A model generated the notes under the pieces. The model saw only the letters and a program-made list of their open reading frames with translations, was not told where the DNA came from and ran no database searches. The position numbers and the translations under genes were made by a program. Of a DNA stretch of 33,296 nucleotides, positions 6,334 to 15,831 are shown in pieces (within the stretch, counting starts at the first letter, position 1; the number at the start of each line of letters is the position of its first letter). The stretch lies in contig DISR01000047.1 of the NCBI GenBank assembly GCA_002421825.1, positions 1 to 33,296 of the forward strand, written 5' to 3'. The DNA is from Thiobacillus sp. UBA6205 (GTDB lineage: Bacteria; Pseudomonadota; Gammaproteobacteria; Burkholderiales; Thiobacillaceae).

Positions 6334-7593
6334 ATGAACAGGCCAGTCGGACTCTTTCAACACCAGCGCGGGGCGATCGCCATCATCGTCGGCATCTCCA
6401 TTGCCGTGCTGGTGGGCATGATCGGCCTGGCGCTCGATCTCGGCCGCATGTTCGTCATCAAGACCGAACTGCAGAATGCGGCCGACGCCTGCGCGCTGGC
6501 AGCCGCAAAGGAGTTGGACGGCAACTCAGGTGCAAAAACACGTGCCGACGCAGCTGGCAAGACTGTAGGGCGCCTCAACCTAGTCAATTTCCAAGGTGAG
6601 TCAGTAATTGTAGAAGATGCCAACATAACGTATAGCGACACCTTGGATGGCACCTACAACAGAAGCATCAGCGATGCCAGCGCGAAGTACGTTAAATGCT
6701 CATTGTCCAAATCTGACATCGGAATGTTATTCATGGGAGTAACCGGAATAGGGCGTGAAAAAGGCTTTGGTTCACAGGAGGTCGGAGCTTATGCCATTGC
6801 CTCGCTCCTGCCCTCACAGTCACCCTGCGTTCTTCCACTTGGTTTTTGTATAGACAATTCCCCTCCGGCTGACTGTAGCGAAGTAGGTGGCAACGCAGGG
6901 GATTCTCCCGATGCTAATGGCCTATGTGTTGGTCAATGGCGTACCGGCAAATTTGGCGATGCCATTAATGGAGAATTCAACTGGCTCGACTTCGAGAATG
7001 ATGGAATAGAGGGCAATATAAAAGATCAATTAATCACGGGTTATTGCGGCCAAATAACGGGCGAAACCGTTAGTGGACAAACCGGTAATTTAGGCGAGTC
7101 TGCGGCTGTTGCATGGAACACTCGTTTTGGCCTCTACAAGAGCGGCAACAATCCACAATACAACGGCACCCCTCCCGCCTCCTCAGACCAGACCGGATAT
7201 TCCTATACATCAACAAACTGGCCGGGCATGTTTGGCGCGTATGCGAATTTTCTTGCCCATCGCCCTCCCCATGATCCTTATCAAGGGAATGCCGCGACTG
7301 GCTTATCGATTGGTATGCCCCCCTATAGATCAATTGCGGCAGCCCTTGCTGTTGGCACAACCGACAGGCGGGTTGTTACTGTCCCAGTAGTTAACTGCGC
7401 TGGCTGGGGTCCGTCACATACAACAGAATTGTCTAGCAATTTTGCATGCGTACTATTGCTTCATCCGGTTGCCGACGTAAATGATGACGTTTACATGGAG
7501 TATCGGGGAATCGCCGGGATACCTGGCTCCCCTTGTCCAGCTTACGGATTGCCTGGTGGTGGTGGGGCAGAAGTGCCCGGGTTAGTGCAATAG
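6334..7593 (+). CDS. tadG: TadG-like minor pilin/assembly protein
   Basis: A 419-residue protein with the TadE/G-type N-terminus: QRGAIAIIVGISIAVLVGMIGLALDLGRMFVIKTELQNAADACALAAAK is summarised by the pieces QRGAIAIIV, LALDLGRMF and QNAADACALAA. These form one membrane helix followed by the conserved amphipathic segment. The rest (from about residue 65) is a secreted domain with scattered cysteines, Gly/Asn/Ser-rich, for which I recognise no family; no von Willebrand A motif (DxSxS) is visible. Base composition changes inside the gene at about 6525-6540, from very GC-rich to AT-rich, just after the conserved N-terminal part. This suggests the exposed part was exchanged. An AGGA ribosome site lies at 6324-6327. 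Confidence 0.82.
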   Translation: MNRPVGLFQHQRGAIAIIVGISIAVLVGMIGLALDLGRMFVIKTELQNAADACALAAAKELDGNSGAKTRADAAGKTVGRLNLVNFQGESVIVEDANITYSDTLDGTYNRSISDASAKYVKCSLSKSDIGMLFMGVTGIGREKGFGSQEVGAYAIASLLPSQSPCVLPLGFCIDNSPPADCSEVGGNAGDSPDANGLCVGQWRTGKFGDAINGEFNWLDFENDGIEGNIKDQLITGYCGQITGETVSGQTGNLGESAAVAWNTRFGLYKSGNNPQYNGTPPASSDQTGYSYTSTNWPGMFGAYANFLAHRPPHDPYQGNAATGLSIGMPPYRSIAAALAVGTTDRRVVTVPVVNCAGWGPSHTTELSSNFACVLLLHPVADVNDDVYMEYRGIAGIPGSPCPAYGLPGGGGAEVPGLVQ

Positions 7594-7600
7594 ATCACAC

Positions 7601-8110
7601 ATGACCATCATGAACAACTTTGTTCATCGTCAAATGGTAAAACCACAACGAGGAGTGGCCGCTGTGGAATTTGCCATTCTCATCGTTCCTCTGTTGTTAA
7701 TGTTGTTTGGCGTGACTGAATATGGGCGTGCAATATATCAATACAACACGCTGTCTAAATCCGTGCGTGATGCCACACGCTACTTGACTACAGTATCTCC
7801 GGGAAACGGCCATACCGAAGCCAAAAATATTGTGGTCTGCGGACATATCAATTGTGGTGGCATTTCTGCGCTGGCACCTAACCTGAATCAAGGAATGGTC
7901 AAGATATGCGACGCCACGACTATTGCCGACTGCCCAGGAGTTCCGCACTCTGCAGTACCTACTGGCATAAGCTCGGTAAATCTGGTCACAGTGAAAATTG
8001 TCGACTACGAATTTAAAACACTTATGAATTTCTCGATTGGAGGAGTCACGATTGGCGCGCCCAACATTACTTTTGACTCCATTTACAACACCATGAGACA
8101 GCCATTGTGA
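7601..8110 (+). CDS. tadE: TadE-family pseudopilin
   Basis: A 169-residue TadE-like protein. The leader ends QRG and is followed by VAAVEFAILIVPLLLMLFGVTEYGR, with Glu at +5 of the mature protein, so TadV is the likely processing enzyme. The conserved N-terminal block continues through YNTLSKSVRDATRYL. The remainder is a variable secreted domain with four cysteines. No clear ribosome site precedes ATG 7601; the in-frame ATG codons at 7610 and 7634 are alternatives. The gene lies wholly in the AT-rich stretch. Its 3' end overlaps the next gene by four bases (GTGA), so the two are probably translationally coupled. Confidence 0.85.
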   Translation: MTIMNNFVHRQMVKPQRGVAAVEFAILIVPLLLMLFGVTEYGRAIYQYNTLSKSVRDATRYLTTVSPGNGHTEAKNIVVCGHINCGGISALAPNLNQGMVKICDATTIADCPGVPHSAVPTGISSVNLVTVKIVDYEFKTLMNFSIGGVTIGAPNITFDSIYNTMRQPL

Positions 8111-8571
8111 GCATTACTCCAAAATGCCCCCATAGGCAGAATGGTGCCGCGGCTGTTGAGTTTGCATTAATTGCAATCGTATTTTTTATATTGCTATTAG
8201 GTGTAGTGGAAATGGGGCGAATTTTGTTTATCTGGAATGCCGCTACCGAGGCCACACGCTATGGTGCCCGTGTTGCTGCCGTATGCACTCCGGATGATCC
8301 AGACATCAAGAACAGAATGCGACGAATCATGCCCAACTTAACAAATGACCAAATAGTTGTTGAGTATTTAACTCAAGCCTATTCAGACTGCTCCTCCAAC
8401 CCGTCCAGCTGTCATTGGGTCCGTGTTTCTATCGAAGATTTTTCGGCAACTACTCATATCCCTGTTGTCTCAGACACTCTATTTCTCCCACCATTCACGA
8501 CCACCCTCCCGCGTGAAAGTTTAGATAGCACAGATAATTGCAGATGTACGAATGATTCCAGTTGCAGATAG
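8107..8571 (+). CDS. tadF: TadE/TadF-family pseudopilin
   Basis: A 154-residue second TadE-like pseudopilin. After the QNG cleavage site comes AAAVEFALIAIVFFILLLGVVEMGR, then the conserved WNAATEATRYGARVAA. The C-terminal part holds several cysteines, including C-x-C in CRCTND near the end. It starts at GTG 8107 inside the stop of tadE. The 60 bases 8161-8220 contain only 20 G+C, the most AT-rich coding stretch I counted in the window. The TadF label is by position; by sequence it is simply TadE-like. Minor pseudopilins of this type are needed for pilus initiation or export in characterised tad systems. Confidence 0.82.
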   Translation: MSITPKCPHRQNGAAAVEFALIAIVFFILLLGVVEMGRILFIWNAATEATRYGARVAAVCTPDDPDIKNRMRRIMPNLTNDQIVVEYLTQAYSDCSSNPSSCHWVRVSIEDFSATTHIPVVSDTLFLPPFTTTLPRESLDSTDNCRCTNDSSCR

Positions 8572-8608
8572 GCATCTTAATTAATAACAAATCCATGTTC
8601 ATTAATAT

Positions 8609-9778
8609 ATGAAAGTCGTCCTCGTCTCTCCCGACCAAAGCGAAATCAATCTGCTGAACGGGCAAACCGCCGCGAACATGGACTTCACCGGCATCCAGGG
8701 CGACTGCCAGGAAGTGCGGCCGGCCATCGAGCGCCACCAGCCCGATGTGCTGGTGGTGGACGGCGTGTTTGACGAGAACTCGAAGTTCGAGCAGCTGGAA
8801 AAAACCATCGTCGCCTATCCCGGCATGGCGGTGATCCTGCTGGCGAAGAACCTGACGCCGGAATTCCTGCTGCACATGATGCGCATGGGGGTGACCGAAG
8901 TGCTGCCCAAGCCGGTCACCGGCGCGGTGCTGAAGGAATCCATCGAGCGCGCCGGCCTGCGCTTGAAGGGTGTGCAAAAAACCAGCGCCCGCCGCCAGGG
9001 CAAGATACTGGCCATGGTGGGCTGCAAGGGCGGCAGCGGCGTGACCTTCCTCGCCTCCAACCTCGGCTACGCCATCGCCAGCACCGACCCCAATCAGCGC
9101 GTGATCCTGATCGACCTCAACCTGCAGGGCGGCGATGCGGAGCTGTTCGTGTCCGACGGGCGCTCGGTCAGCAACGTGGCCAGCATCGCCGCCGAAATCA
9201 ACCGCCTGGACGGCACGCTGCTGGAAACCAGCCTGGTGCGGGTGCTTCCCAACTACGGCGTGCTTGCCGCCGCGCAGGATACGCATGAAGCGTTCTCGGT
9301 AAAGCCGGATCACGTAAGCCAGCTCATCGAAGTGGCGGCAAAGAATTACGACCTCGTCATCCTGGACCTGCCGCGCTCCCTGGACCCGGTGACCGTAAGG
9401 GCGCTGGACCGCGCCTCCGAGATCTACATCGTCGTTCAGATGACGCTGCCTTTCATCCGCGACGCCAAGAAGCTGCTGGGCGACTACCGCGCCCTGGGCT
9501 ACGGGCCAGACAAGCTCAGGCTGATCATCAACCGCTACGAAAAGGAGCCGGACATCACCGTCAAGGATGTCCAGCACACCCTCGGCATGCCGGTCTACCG
9601 CACCGTCCCCAACAGCTACAAGAACGTCGCCACCTCGGTCAACCAGGGAATCCCCATCGCCAAGCTGGCGCCGCGCGATCCGGTAACGCGAACCCTGCTG
9701 GAAATGGCCGACCTTTTCCGTCAGAGCGGGGCCGTTCCGAGCAGCAAGAGCTGGCTTTCCTCGCTGACCAGTCGATAA
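8609..9778 (+). CDS. tadZ: TadZ/CpaE pilus localisation ATPase
   Basis: A 389-residue protein with an atypical receiver-like N-terminal domain (about 1-120; VLVVDGVFDENS, AVILLAK, GVTEVLPKP) and a MinD/ParA-type ATPase domain. The deviant Walker A is GCKGGSGVTFLASNLG (from 138, Lys140 being the signature lysine), then VILIDLNLQGGDAELF and DLVILDLPRSLDP. TadZ/CpaE places the Tad machine at a cell pole or focus. GC content returns to the operon norm exactly at this gene (42 of 60 bases at 8701-8760). No Shine-Dalgarno sequence precedes ATG 8609; the 37-base gap before it is AT-rich, so initiation may depend on lack of structure. Confidence 0.92.
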   Translation: MKVVLVSPDQSEINLLNGQTAANMDFTGIQGDCQEVRPAIERHQPDVLVVDGVFDENSKFEQLEKTIVAYPGMAVILLAKNLTPEFLLHMMRMGVTEVLPKPVTGAVLKESIERAGLRLKGVQKTSARRQGKILAMVGCKGGSGVTFLASNLGYAIASTDPNQRVILIDLNLQGGDAELFVSDGRSVSNVASIAAEINRLDGTLLETSLVRVLPNYGVLAAAQDTHEAFSVKPDHVSQLIEVAAKNYDLVILDLPRSLDPVTVRALDRASEIYIVVQMTLPFIRDAKKLLGDYRALGYGPDKLRLIINRYEKEPDITVKDVQHTLGMPVYRTVPNSYKNVATSVNQGIPIAKLAPRDPVTRTLLEMADLFRQSGAVPSSKSWLSSLTSR

Positions 9779-9800
9779 TGAAGGCATAGGGAGAAACAAC

Positions 9801-11159
<1,359 letters not shown>

Positions 11160-11170
11160 TTGGCTAGCAC

Positions 11171-12145
11171 ATGGATACGCTCTATCTGGTCCTGATCGTC
11201 CTGGGCTTCATCGCCCTGGTGCTGTTTTTCGAGGGCCTGTACCTTTCGTGGGATGCCTATCGCGGACCCGAGGCCAGGCGCATCGAACGCCGCCTGCAGG
11301 CGATGTCGGCGGGCGCGCACGGCACCCACGAACCGACGCTGATCAAGCAGCGCCTGCTCTCCGACGAGCCCTGGCTTGCGCGGCTCCTCTACCAGCTGCC
11401 GCGCGTGCACCAGATGGACCGGCTGCTGCAGCAATCCGGCCTGCCCTGGAACATGGCGCGCTTCCAGGGATTGACCCTGGTCGGGGCCGTGGTCGGCCTG
11501 CTGTTCGGCCTCATCATGGGCTTCCCCTGGCCGGCGGTGACGCTGCTGACCCTGGCATTCGCCGCCGTGCCTTTCCTCTATGTGTACAACAGCAAGGAAA
11601 AGCGGCTGGAAAAAATCGAGTCGCAGTTGCCGGACATCCTGGACATGATGTCGCGCGCCATGCGGGCAGGCCATGCCTTCCCCGGCGCGTTGCAGATGGC
11701 AGGCGACGAATCGCCCGAGCCGATCGCGGGGGAGTTCAAGCTCACTTTCGACGAGATCAACTATGGCATCCCCCTGCAGGAGGCCCTGCTCAACCTGGCC
11801 ACGCGCGTGCCCAGCACCGACCTGCGCTATTTCGTGATCGCCGTGCTGATCCAGCGCGAGACCGGCGGCAACCTTTCCGAGGTGCTGGACAAGATCAGCA
11901 AGCTGATCCGCGAGCGCCTCAAGCTGCTGGCAACCATCAAGGTGCTGTCCGCCGAAGGCCGGCTCTCGGCGTGGATTCTGACCATCCTGCCGTTCGCGCT
12001 GGGCATCATCATCAGCATCATCAACCCCAGGCTGATGTCGGTCCTGTGGACCGACGAACTGGGCAGACGGCTCATCGCCGGCGCGGTGATCCTGATGATC
12101 CTCGGCATTTTCTGGATGTGGCGCTTGATCAAGATAAGAGTGTAG
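11171..12145 (+). CDS. tadB: Tad inner-membrane platform protein TadB
   Basis: A 324-residue inner-membrane protein with a T2SSF/GspF domain: one N-terminal helix (LYLVLIVLGFIALVLFF), two central helices near 100-140, then the cytoplasmic GspF block (QLPDILDMMSRAMRAGHAF, FVIAVLIQRETGGNLSEVLD) and two C-terminal helices. With TadC it forms the platform through which TadA drives pilin polymerisation. The gene starts at ATG 11171 without a strong ribosome site, 11 bases after tadA, suggesting coupling. Two bases separate it from tadC. Confidence 0.93.
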   Translation: MDTLYLVLIVLGFIALVLFFEGLYLSWDAYRGPEARRIERRLQAMSAGAHGTHEPTLIKQRLLSDEPWLARLLYQLPRVHQMDRLLQQSGLPWNMARFQGLTLVGAVVGLLFGLIMGFPWPAVTLLTLAFAAVPFLYVYNSKEKRLEKIESQLPDILDMMSRAMRAGHAFPGALQMAGDESPEPIAGEFKLTFDEINYGIPLQEALLNLATRVPSTDLRYFVIAVLIQRETGGNLSEVLDKISKLIRERLKLLATIKVLSAEGRLSAWILTILPFALGIIISIINPRLMSVLWTDELGRRLIAGAVILMILGIFWMWRLIKIRV

Positions 12146-12147
12146 AC

Positions 12148-13095
12148 ATGGCCAGTAACCAAATCCTGATCCTGCTGATTGTCTTCTTCGCCGTGCTGGC
12201 CGCGGCCTATATCCTCATGAACACGCTGGTGCCGGGCGCCGCCCAGCGTCGCCTGCAGAAAGTGATGGGCAGCCAGCGCACGATCGAGAATGTCGACGAG
12301 GAAACTGCGCCATGGGTGCAAAAAATCGTCAGCATCGCCGGCCCGCTCGCCAGGCTCTCGCTGCCCGATGAAGACTGGCAGAACTCCCCCATCCGCCTGC
12401 GCTTCGTCAATGCCGGCTACCGCAACAAGAATGCGCCGATCATCTATTTCGGCGCGAAAACGCTGCTGGCGCTGGTGTTCCCCGGTCTTTACCTGCTGGC
12501 CAAGGGCTTCGGCGGCTTCGAGTCGGATTTTTCCAATACCCTGACGACGGTACTGGTGCTGGCCGCCCTCGGCTACTACCTGCCCAACCTCATCCTGCGC
12601 CGTCTGGTATACGTGCGGCAGCGCGAACTGTTCGAGAACTTCCCGGATGCCCTCGACCTGATGACCGTGTGCGTCGAGGCCGGCCTCGGCATGGATGCCG
12701 CGATCAGCCGCGTGGGCGAGGAAATGGCCATCAAGAGCCCGATCACGTCGGAGGAGTTCCGCCTCGTCGGACTGGAACTGCGCGCCGGCGCCTCGCGCGA
12801 GCAGGCGCTGCGCAATCTGGCCATGCGCACGGGCTTGGAGGAAATCGATTCGCTGGTGGCCATGCTGGTGCAGGCTGACCGTTTCGGCACCAGCGTGGCC
12901 GAGTCGCTGCGCGTGCATTCCGAAACACTGCGCACCAAGCGCCGCCTGATCGCCGAGGAAAAAGCCGCCAAGCTGGCGGTGAAACTGCTGTTCCCGCTGA
13001 TTTTCACGATTTTTCCGTCCCTGCTGCTGGTGCTGCTGGGCCCCGCCTTCATCAGCATCGTTCGCTACCTGCTTCCCGCCCTGGGCGGACAGTAA
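12148..13095 (+). CDS. tadC: Tad inner-membrane platform protein TadC
   Basis: A 315-residue second platform protein, also T2SSF-type. The N-terminal helix (ILILLIVFFAVLAAAYIL), two middle helices (100-150), the conserved block FPDALDLMTVCVEAGLGMDAA, then GLEEIDSLVAMLVQADRFG and C-terminal helices (LLFPLIFTIFPSLLLVLLGP) are all present. The start is ATG 12148, two bases after the tadB stop; a much longer frame from 11248 simply runs antiparallel in reading phase through tadB and is not coding. AAGAG upstream is a modest ribosome site. It partners with TadB. Confidence 0.93.
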   Translation: MASNQILILLIVFFAVLAAAYILMNTLVPGAAQRRLQKVMGSQRTIENVDEETAPWVQKIVSIAGPLARLSLPDEDWQNSPIRLRFVNAGYRNKNAPIIYFGAKTLLALVFPGLYLLAKGFGGFESDFSNTLTTVLVLAALGYYLPNLILRRLVYVRQRELFENFPDALDLMTVCVEAGLGMDAAISRVGEEMAIKSPITSEEFRLVGLELRAGASREQALRNLAMRTGLEEIDSLVAMLVQADRFGTSVAESLRVHSETLRTKRRLIAEEKAAKLAVKLLFPLIFTIFPSLLLVLLGPAFISIVRYLLPALGGQ

Positions 13096-13136
13096 CGCAG
13101 CCGGACATTGACTGGGCAACCCCCAAGGAGGACATG

Positions 13137-14303
13137 ATGAAATTCACCGCACTTTCCGCTGCCCTGATTGCCGCACTGGGCATGAGCGCCGGCTGCAGCA
13201 CGCAAGGCACGCTCGGCCAGGCGCCGCACCCGGCAATCTCCGCCGCCGATGCTCAAACCCACTATGCGATTGGCCGCTTTTATCAGGGCCAGCAGCGCTA
13301 CGAGCAGGCAGTCGATGCGTATCGCAAGGCTCTGGCTGCCTACCCCGCCCATGTCGGGGCGCACAACGGCCTGGGCGCCAGCCTGCTGCTCGCCGGGCGC
13401 AATGCCGAGGCCATCGAGCAATTCAAGGCCGGCCTGCACTATCAGCCGCGTTCCGCGGCGCTGTGGAACAACCTGGGCTACGCCTATGCGCTCAACGGCG
13501 AGAACGGCCTGGCAGAAATCGCATACGGACAATCGCTCGAACTGGACCCGACCGACTACAAAACCGGCACCAACCTGGCCGCAGTCCGGCAAAGCCTGGC
13601 CACTGCATCGGCCGCAGCCGAACCGGCTCGGGACGGCGCCGACATTGCAGCCCCCGCCGAGGCCGCGCCAGCAGTGTTGACTGCGGAAACGGAAACCGCC
13701 CGGACGGCAACCCCGCAGGGAAAAGTCGCCATTCCTGACGGGCAGGCAACGCCTGCAGTACAACTGCAGCCCGGTCCCGAGCTGGCGGCGACGACTGCCG
13801 CGCCCGTTCAGGTCGTGAAAGTCGCGCCCCGCGTCTATGAGGTGAACCTGCCCGGCCCGGCCGCCGGCAACATCGCTTCCGCCCAGCTTCAACCGCCAGC
13901 GGCTCCGGTGGCAGGCGCCGCCCACATCAGCATTCCGCTGCGTGACAACGCGATCCAGCTGGCCTCGACCGGCAGTGATTTCGTCCTGGAAATTCGCAAC
14001 GGCAACGGCGTGCGGCACATGGCCCTGCGCACATCTCAGTACCTGGCAGAACAGGGCTACACTACCCGGCGCCTGACCAACCAGCGCGGCTTCAATGTCA
14101 GGGTCACGCGGGTTTTCTACCTGCCCGGCTACATGGAGGAAGCCGCTCGCCTGCTCGCGCACCTGCCCAAGGACACGGTGCTCACGGAAACCAGCAGCCT
14201 GCGCCGCGGCATCCATGTGCGCGTAGTGCTGGGCAAGGACATGGCGCAGCATCAGGCCAGCCTGGATGCCGCGCCGCCGAAAACCGTGGTGGCCTCCCTG
14301 TAG
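13137..14303 (+). CDS. tadD: TadD-like TPR lipoprotein with C-terminal LytR_C domain
   Basis: A 388-residue predicted lipoprotein. The signal peptide ends SAGC (Cys20), an imperfect lipobox. Residues about 35-155 contain TPR repeats (AIGRFYQGQQRYEQAVDAY, AHNGLGASLLLAGRNAEAI, ALWNNLGYAYALNGENGLA), as in TadD. A long Ala/Pro/Thr-rich linker (about 160-275) leads to a LytR_C-type domain (FVLEIRNGNGVRHMAL, about 282-375). TadD proteins help assemble or localise the outer-membrane secretin; a LytR_C domain could contact cell-wall material, which is inference. AAGGAGG at 13125-13131 favours ATG 13137 over ATG 13134. It is the last gene before the terminator. Confidence 0.83.
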   Translation: MKFTALSAALIAALGMSAGCSTQGTLGQAPHPAISAADAQTHYAIGRFYQGQQRYEQAVDAYRKALAAYPAHVGAHNGLGASLLLAGRNAEAIEQFKAGLHYQPRSAALWNNLGYAYALNGENGLAEIAYGQSLELDPTDYKTGTNLAAVRQSLATASAAAEPARDGADIAAPAEAAPAVLTAETETARTATPQGKVAIPDGQATPAVQLQPGPELAATTAAPVQVVKVAPRVYEVNLPGPAAGNIASAQLQPPAAPVAGAAHISIPLRDNAIQLASTGSDFVLEIRNGNGVRHMALRTSQYLAEQGYTTRRLTNQRGFNVRVTRVFYLPGYMEEAARLLAHLPKDTVLTETSSLRRGIHVRVVLGKDMAQHQASLDAAPPKTVVASL

Positions 14304-14323
14304 CCCCGGAGGCGCTCGCTCAG

Positions 14324-14351
14324 AAAAGCCCGCGCAAAACGCGGGCTTTTT
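14324..14351. terminator. Rho-independent terminator after the tad operon, likely bidirectional
   Basis: AAAAGCCCGCG (14324-14334) pairs perfectly with CGCGGGCTTTT (14340-14350) around a CAAAA loop and is followed by a T-rich run on the + strand. On the - strand the stem also ends in four T, so it can serve the converging gene at 14356-14907 too. It lies 20 bases after the last tad gene. Confidence 0.9.
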
Positions 14352-14355
14352 CTTT

Positions 14356-14907
14356 TCAGTGACTGCGCAGCTTTGCCAGCTCCTCCAGCAGGTTGACCAG
14401 CAGTTCCCTGCCGAGCGGGCCCATGCCCCGGCAAAGCTTGTCGAGGTCGCGCTCGCCGTCCACCAGGCGGCGCATGATGCCGCCCATGCGCGCCATGTCG
14501 CCGCCCGCTTTCATCATCTGCTCGGCCATGTTGGCCAGCGCGGCAAAGGCCTTGGCGTCGCCGCTGCCGGCGGCATGAATCATGGCGGCAAGACCGGGGG
14601 CTGCGGCAGCGCCATCCGGCTGCCCTACGGGCGGCAGGGTGGCGGGGTTGTCGAGGCCGCGCAGGATGGCGTCGACCAGGATGCGGTCTTCCTCGTCCAG
14701 CCCCAGCTTGATGTCGTCGCCGCGCTTGCCGTCGATGATCTGGCGAATCGCTGCTGACAGTTTTGCCCAGCCCGCCTCCTCGGCGGCCTTGAGGTGTTCG
14801 TGCAGCTGCGGCAGCTGGCTGCGGTCACGCAGCGCGTTGACCACGCCATGGATGAAGGCCGCGTGGAGGCGCAGCACCTGTTCGACGGCATCGGGAAGTC
14901 GGGCCAT
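14356..14907 (-). CDS. Unrecognised helical cytoplasmic protein
   Basis: A 183-residue protein with no signal peptide or membrane helix. I do not recognise a family. It is rich in Ala, Leu, Asp and Arg and should be nearly all helical: LPDAVEQVLRLHAAFIHGVV near the start, LDEEDRILVDAILRGLD in the middle, and ANMAEQMMKAGGDMARMGGIM followed by MGPLGRELLVNLLEELAKL at the end. A Gly/Pro/Ala-rich hinge near 90-105 splits it into two halves. ATG 14907 has TGAGGAA upstream, 27 bases after gluQ, so it is probably the third gene of a - strand operon. Codon use and GC match the surroundings, which supports a real gene. Confidence 0.72.
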   Translation of the reverse strand: MARLPDAVEQVLRLHAAFIHGVVNALRDRSQLPQLHEHLKAAEEAGWAKLSAAIRQIIDGKRGDDIKLGLDEEDRILVDAILRGLDNPATLPPVGQPDGAAAAPGLAAMIHAAGSGDAKAFAALANMAEQMMKAGGDMARMGGIMRRLVDGERDLDKLCRGMGPLGRELLVNLLEELAKLRSH

Positions 14908-14934
14908 GTTCGATTCCTCAAAAAAGCTTGTTTG

Positions 14935-15831
14935 TCACACCGTGCAATGCCGTGCCTTGCACAATTCAGCCGGCAACGACCAGCGTTCGATTGCCTGAAC
15001 CAGAATTTCCGCGCCTTTTGCATGCGCCAGCGCATCCTCCGGTTTTTGCCCCAGGAAGCGCAGTGCCGCAACCAGCGCCGGACCTGGCTTGTGCGCTTCC
15101 AGCGGCGCGGCCTGGGTCTGTTTGCTGAGCTTCTGCCCGGCCTCGTTCACCGCCACCGGCAGGTGCAGGTAGGCAGGCTCAACATAGCCCAAGAGTCTTT
15201 GCAGACGAATCTGCCTGGGCGTCGAAGCCAGCAGGTCGGCGCCGCGCACGACATGGGTGATGCCCTGCTCCTGGTCGTCCGCCACGACGGCAAGCTGGTA
15301 GGCGAACAGATTGTCGGCGCGGCGGATGACAAAATCACCGATGTCGGCTTCCAGGTTCTGGCAATACTCGCCCTGCAGCCGGTCTTCGAAACAGACGGGC
15401 TCACGGTTTACGCGCACGCGCCAGGCGCGCGGCGCGCGCCCCTTCAGGCCGCCGCGGCAGGTGCCGGGATAGACCGGGCCTTCGATGCCGCTCATGGAGG
15501 AATCGGCGATTTCGCGGCGCGAACAGGCGCAGGGATAGGCGTGGCCGGCATCGGCCAGCCGCTCCAGCGCCGCCTGATAATGTTCCTTGCGCCGGCTTTG
15601 GTAAACGACCTCGCCGTCCCACTCGAAGCCGCAGGCTTCCAGCACACGCAGGATCGCGTCGGCATGCGCCTGGCTGCAGCGGGGCTCGTCCACGTCTTCC
15701 ATGCGCAGCAGCCAGCGGCCGCCATGCGCGCGCGCATCGAGATAGCTGCCAAGCGCAGCGATGAGCGAGCCGAAATGCAGGGGCCCAGTGGGCGAGGGCG
15801 CGAAGCGCCCGATGTAGAACGACTGGCTCAG
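14935..15831 (-). CDS. gluQ: Glutamyl-queuosine tRNA(Asp) synthetase
   Basis: GluQ attaches glutamate to the queuosine base of tRNA(Asp) and resembles the catalytic half of GluRS. From the CTG codon at 15831 the protein has 298 residues, the usual size. SQSFYIGRFAPSPTGPLHFGSL holds the HIGH-type motif: YIGRFAPSPTG (6-16), then PLHFG (17-21). Cys101, Cys103, Tyr121 and Cys125 form the likely zinc site, and KLSKQ (234-238) replaces KMSKS. Between the in-frame stop at 15846 and the conserved YIGRFAPSPTG there is no ATG, GTG or TTG. The first ATG, at 15702, would remove the whole nucleotide-binding motif. CTG 15831 overlaps the upstream TGA as CTGA, so coupled initiation at a CTG is the best reading. 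Confidence 0.9.
   Translation of the reverse strand: MSQSFYIGRFAPSPTGPLHFGSLIAALGSYLDARAHGGRWLLRMEDVDEPRCSQAHADAILRVLEACGFEWDGEVVYQSRRKEHYQAALERLADAGHAYPCACSRREIADSSMSGIEGPVYPGTCRGGLKGRAPRAWRVRVNREPVCFEDRLQGEYCQNLEADIGDFVIRRADNLFAYQLAVVADDQEQGITHVVRGADLLASTPRQIRLQRLLGYVEPAYLHLPVAVNEAGQKLSKQTQAAPLEAHKPGPALVAALRFLGQKPEDALAHAKGAEILVQAIERWSLPAELCKARHCTV

Noticed and set aside
14935..15702. gluQ starting at the first ATG
   Set aside because: It would remove the nucleotide-binding YIGRFAPSPTGPLHFG region encoded just upstream in the same open frame.
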